Positions 6,120 through 9,120 of a stretch of DNA of 9,120 nt are shown here, piece by piece. Under the pieces are notes generated by a model. It was not told the DNA's origin and ran no database searches. It saw only the letters and a list, made by a program, of their open reading frames with translations. A program made the position numbers and the translations under genes. The stretch comes from Flavobacteriales bacterium UBA6969 (GTDB lineage: Bacteria; Bacteroidota; Bacteroidia; Flavobacteriales_D; Sanyastnellaceae): positions 1 to 9,120 of the forward strand of contig DJYV01000035.1 of the NCBI GenBank assembly GCA_002448555.1. The letters are read 5' to 3'. Each line of letters begins with the position of its first letter. Position 1 is the stretch's first letter.

Positions 6120-6947
6120 ATGCCTATGGACCAACTGGACGACCAGCCCACCCAAGATGTCGAAATGGGTTTCTTGGACCACTTGGAAGAATTGCGCAAG
6201 CGGCTCTTCTACGCGGCGTTTTTTGTCGTCGCTGGTGGCATTGGCCTGTTTTTGGCCAAGGACTGGTTGTTCGACGTGGTACTCTTCGGGCCGCGTCACG
6301 TGGATTTCATCACCTTTCGTGCGTGGTGCCAACTCTCTGAATGGGTCGGAGCAGGTGAGGCTTTGTGCGTTGACAGCATCAACTACGAGCTGATAAACAC
6401 CACCATGCTGGGCAACTTTACCACCCACATCCTGGTGTCGGCCATCGCTGGATTTATTGCGGCCTTCCCCTTGGTCTTTTGGCAAGGCTGGTTGTTTGTG
6501 CGTCCCGCGCTCAAGGAAAGCGAGCGGCAATCGGCCCGCGGCATAGGCTTCAGTTCCTCCATCCTGTTCTTTCTGGGTGTGGGCTTTGGCTACTACGTCA
6601 TCGCACCGCTTTCTCTACAGTTCCTTGGGAACTACGAGCTGGGGGATGTCCAATCACGGATTTCGGTGATGTCGTACATGAAAACGGTCGCCTCGATCAC
6701 GTTGGCCTCCGGACTGGTCTTTCAGCTTCCTGTGGTGGTATACTTCCTCAGCCGTGCCGGGCTCCTCACACCGGATATCTTGAAAACATACCGTAGGCAC
6801 TCACTGGTCGCCATCCTCATTCTGAGTGCCCTCATCACGCCGCCGGACGTCACCAGCCAAGTACTGGTTTCGCTGCCTGTGCTCGTGTTGTACGAGTTTA
6901 GCATTCTCATCGCAAAACGCGTCTACCGCAAGCGTGCAGATGCGTAA
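6120..6947 (+). CDS. tatC: Sec-independent (twin-arginine) translocase subunit TatC
   Basis: A 275-residue, six-helix inner-membrane protein that recognises twin-arginine signal peptides and, with TatA/B proteins (not in this window), exports folded proteins. The cytoplasmic N-terminus has the HLEELRKRL motif (21-29). Phe126 and Glu135 align with E. coli Phe94 and Glu103, which contact the signal peptide, and the ITPPDV motif (239-244) is conserved. The first periplasmic loop is longer than in E. coli and contains Cys70 and Cys83, which could form a disulfide; from memory such a loop is usual in Bacteroidota. Gln202 stands where E. coli has the intramembrane Glu170. The first ATG (6120) is annotated, but the ATG at 6126 is equally possible. 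The gene follows kdsD by 15 bases and its last 8 bases overlap the next gene. Confidence 0.96.
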   Translation: MPMDQLDDQPTQDVEMGFLDHLEELRKRLFYAAFFVVAGGIGLFLAKDWLFDVVLFGPRHVDFITFRAWCQLSEWVGAGEALCVDSINYELINTTMLGNFTTHILVSAIAGFIAAFPLVFWQGWLFVRPALKESERQSARGIGFSSSILFFLGVGFGYYVIAPLSLQFLGNYELGDVQSRISVMSYMKTVASITLASGLVFQLPVVVYFLSRAGLLTPDILKTYRRHSLVAILILSALITPPDVTSQVLVSLPVLVLYEFSILIAKRVYRKRADA

Positions 6948-9120
6948 CCCTGCACTTCGCCTGGCGTCGGCTTTCGCAGCCCTCGTGCTCACCACAGCTG
7001 TGAGCTCTGCGCAGGTTACGGAGGTGCGTGGACGGGTGTTCGACGCCCTCACGGGCGAGGCCCTGCCGTATGTCAACGTCGTCCTTGGATCGGGAGAAAA
7101 CGGCACCATGACGGATGCACAAGGCCAATACACCCTCGCAACTGCTGACCGTCCAGGCCGCTTGTCGGTGACGTTTCTGGGGTATGCCTCCCAATCATTT
7201 GCCGTGGTCCGCGGCATCTCTCAACAGATCAACATCAGTCTGGAACCGCGAGCCTTTGACCTTGGGGCAGCAGAAGTGCGGCCCAATCGAAAAGAAGAAA
7301 ATCCGGCGAAACCACTCATGCAGCGCATCATCGAAGCCAAGCCTTCGAATAACCCCGCCACGTTGTCCGCTGGTTGGCAGCGCACCCACACCCGGATTGA
7401 AGTCGACTTCAATGACATTGAAGCGGACCAAGCCGACGCGTGGTATTGGGGACCGTTTGGGTTCGTGTTTGACTACATGCACCACGACGACAACCGAAGC
7501 GCCTTGCCTGTGGTGTTTGGAGAAATCATCGCGGATGAGGAATGGCAAACGCAGCCCAAGCGAAAAACCACCCACGTGCTGGCCTCCCAAGTCAGCGGTG
7601 ATTTCGGTTCGGGCGGGGACCTGGCTGCGGCTTCCATGAACAGCCGTTTTCCGGAAATCAACCTCTACGATAACCAGTTGCTGATGCTCGATCGGGTGTT
7701 CACTTCACCAATGCACGACCGGGCCAATGCGCATTATCGATTCTACATCCTCGACACCCTTGATTACCACGGGCGCAGCACCTTTCACATGGCGTTTATG
7801 CCGCGCCGAAAAGGCGAAATGACCTTTGAGGGGGAAATGTGGGTGGACACCTTGACCATGGCGTTGGCGCGTGTGGAAGCACAACTGAGCCAATCGGCGA
7901 ACATCAATTTTGTCCGGGGCATGCAATGGTCCCAATCCTACCGGATGGTCCCTGGGGACAATGGAAAAAGCCGATGGATGCTCGAGGCCGACTCAGTGGT
8001 GTTCGACATGAGCATCGCCAAACGGTCGTTCGGGGCCTACCTCCGTCGTACGAGCTCCATTTCTGAGCAACGCTGGTCTGAAGCCAGCCAAGACACCGCA
8101 CTCGCCAAAGGGCGCAGCATGACCTTCGATTCGCTGGCCATCCTGCGAACCGATGCCGAGTGGAACCGCATGCGGACGGTGCCTTTGTTGGACACCGAAG
8201 CCGGTATTTTCGAAATGACCGACTCCGTCATGTCCCTCCCCCAATGGCGGTTCGTCAAAAGCGCCGGATACTTCCTCGGCTCGGGCTTTGTGCTGGCGGG
8301 CCCCCTTGAAGTGGGGGCGTGGTGGTCAGCCTATACCCAAAACCCCACCGAAGGCAACCGCTTCCGTTTGGACCTTCAAACCTCCAATGCCTTCAGCACC
8401 CGGTTCATGCCTTCGGTATTCGCCGCATACGGCACTTACGACCAACGCTGGAAAGCCGGTGTCGCAGCAGACCTCATCTTCCGCAAGACGCCCCGAACAG
8501 AGGCGTTTTTCGAAATCAAACACGACATCGAGCAATTCGGCATGGTCGGCCTGTTGGAGCAGGGCGAGGCATTTACCTCAGCGCTGCGCACCGACACCAT
8601 CAACCTGCTATCGGAAGTCTTCAGAAGCGAGGCGTCGATTACGCATGAATTCGGCACCGGATTCACGGCGTTTTTCGAATGGCGGCACCGCCGGGTCGGA
8701 ATGCGGGGCGAATGGAACTTTCTCAACCCTGAAACGGGGCTGCCCATCGAGCGCCTGATCACCACCGAAGCCACCGGCGCCCTGCGGTTTGCGAAAGGCG
8801 AACGGTTCGTCGGCGGGGAATTCGTTCGGCGCAGCTTGGGAACGGAGTGGCCCGTGCTGGACGCGACCGTTACCTGGGCCATGCCCAACGTGCTCGGATC
8901 GCAATACAACTACACCCGGTGCACCTTGGAAGCCTATGACGAAGTCCGCTTGGGATGGTGGGGGCGAATGGAATGGCTCGCCACTGCAGGCAAGTATTTC
9001 GGAACGGCGCCTTTTCCGTTGATGGAAGTCGTACCGGCAAGTGGGACATTTTTCATGACGGAGGAGGCATTCAATATGCTGCGCCTATTCGAGCGAGTAA
9101 CCGACGAGTGGGTCAGCGCC
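6940..9120 (+). CDS. Carboxypeptidase-regulatory-like / DUF5686 family outer-membrane protein, 3' partial
   Basis: A frame open from the ATG at 6940 to the last base (727 codons, no stop), so the C-terminus lies outside the window. Residues 1-24 form a signal peptide (Arg2 and Arg7, a hydrophobic core, and a likely SSA/Q signal-peptidase I site). Residues 29-105 or so are a CarboxypepD_reg-like beta-sandwich (GRVFD, TGEALPYVNV, TDAQGQY, FLGY). Next comes a DUF5686-like region, including the LDRVFTSPMHDRA stretch near residues 250-262, and from about residue 430 amphipathic barrel-like strands; the FPLMEVVP and EEAFNMLR segments near the right edge are typical of DUF5686 as I remember it. Members are usually a little over 800 residues, so roughly 100 are missing. 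Location is probably the outer membrane; no biochemical role is established that I know of. The start overlaps tatC by 8 bases (ATGCGTAA), suggesting translational coupling. Confidence 0.88.
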   Translation, partial: MRNPALRLASAFAALVLTTAVSSAQVTEVRGRVFDALTGEALPYVNVVLGSGENGTMTDAQGQYTLATADRPGRLSVTFLGYASQSFAVVRGISQQINISLEPRAFDLGAAEVRPNRKEENPAKPLMQRIIEAKPSNNPATLSAGWQRTHTRIEVDFNDIEADQADAWYWGPFGFVFDYMHHDDNRSALPVVFGEIIADEEWQTQPKRKTTHVLASQVSGDFGSGGDLAAASMNSRFPEINLYDNQLLMLDRVFTSPMHDRANAHYRFYILDTLDYHGRSTFHMAFMPRRKGEMTFEGEMWVDTLTMALARVEAQLSQSANINFVRGMQWSQSYRMVPGDNGKSRWMLEADSVVFDMSIAKRSFGAYLRRTSSISEQRWSEASQDTALAKGRSMTFDSLAILRTDAEWNRMRTVPLLDTEAGIFEMTDSVMSLPQWRFVKSAGYFLGSGFVLAGPLEVGAWWSAYTQNPTEGNRFRLDLQTSNAFSTRFMPSVFAAYGTYDQRWKAGVAADLIFRKTPRTEAFFEIKHDIEQFGMVGLLEQGEAFTSALRTDTINLLSEVFRSEASITHEFGTGFTAFFEWRHRRVGMRGEWNFLNPETGLPIERLITTEATGALRFAKGERFVGGEFVRRSLGTEWPVLDATVTWAMPNVLGSQYNYTRCTLEAYDEVRLGWWGRMEWLATAGKYFGTAPFPLMEVVPASGTFFMTEEAFNMLRLFERVTDEWVSA

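Noticed and set aside
6024..6530. A 168-codon minus-strand open frame across the kdsD-tatC junction.
   Set aside because: It crosses two well-supported genes and its composition reads as a shadow; nothing in it resembles a known protein.
7184..7639. A 151-codon plus-strand open frame inside the right-edge gene.
   Set aside because: It is out of frame with the signal-peptide-bearing DUF5686-like frame, which is open over the whole interval and shows family motifs.

Overview
The window looks like a piece of a Bacteroidota chromosome, GC-rich for that phylum; class and order cannot be fixed from it. The evidence is a Bacteroidota-type RecQ with an extra C-terminal helix-turn-helix region, a TatC with a long periplasmic first loop, a carboxypeptidase-regulatory-like plus DUF5686-like outer-membrane protein, a TolB-like propeller joined to an Omp85-like barrel, and TAnnTTTG promoter-like boxes. 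Shine-Dalgarno sequences are not obvious before the starts. No mobile element, CRISPR array, tRNA or rRNA was seen. Six protein genes fill almost all of the sequence; the longest gap is 139 bp.

Layout. Plus strand, 3-2420: the 3' part of a large outer-membrane protein gene whose frame is already open at the left edge. Three bases later, 2424-2810 encodes a half-length TSUP (TauE/SafE-type) membrane protein. These two converge on recQ, which lies on the minus strand at 2816-5014. A 139-bp divergent region (5015-5153) separates recQ from a plus-strand run: an arabinose-5-phosphate isomerase gene (kdsD/kpsF type, 5154-6104), tatC (6120-6947), and a DUF5686-like gene that starts at 6940 inside the end of tatC and stays open to the right edge (727 codons visible).

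How the genes fit together. Apart from recQ, the theme is the cell envelope. KdsD supplies the precursor for Kdo of lipopolysaccharide or other surface glycans, TatC exports folded proteins, and the two large end genes encode probable outer-membrane beta-barrel proteins, one with a propeller and one with a regulatory-like beta-sandwich domain. From memory, recQ divergent from kdsD-tatC followed by a carboxypeptidase-regulatory-like gene is a recurring Bacteroidota order; this was not checked.

I see no clearly new multi-gene system. The points most worth a second look are the propeller-Omp85 fusion, the loss of three of the four RecQ zinc cysteines, a dyad of facing promoter-like boxes between recQ and kdsD, TAnnTTTG boxes placed almost against the kdsD and tatC start codons, and a Gln at the usual intramembrane Glu position of TatC.
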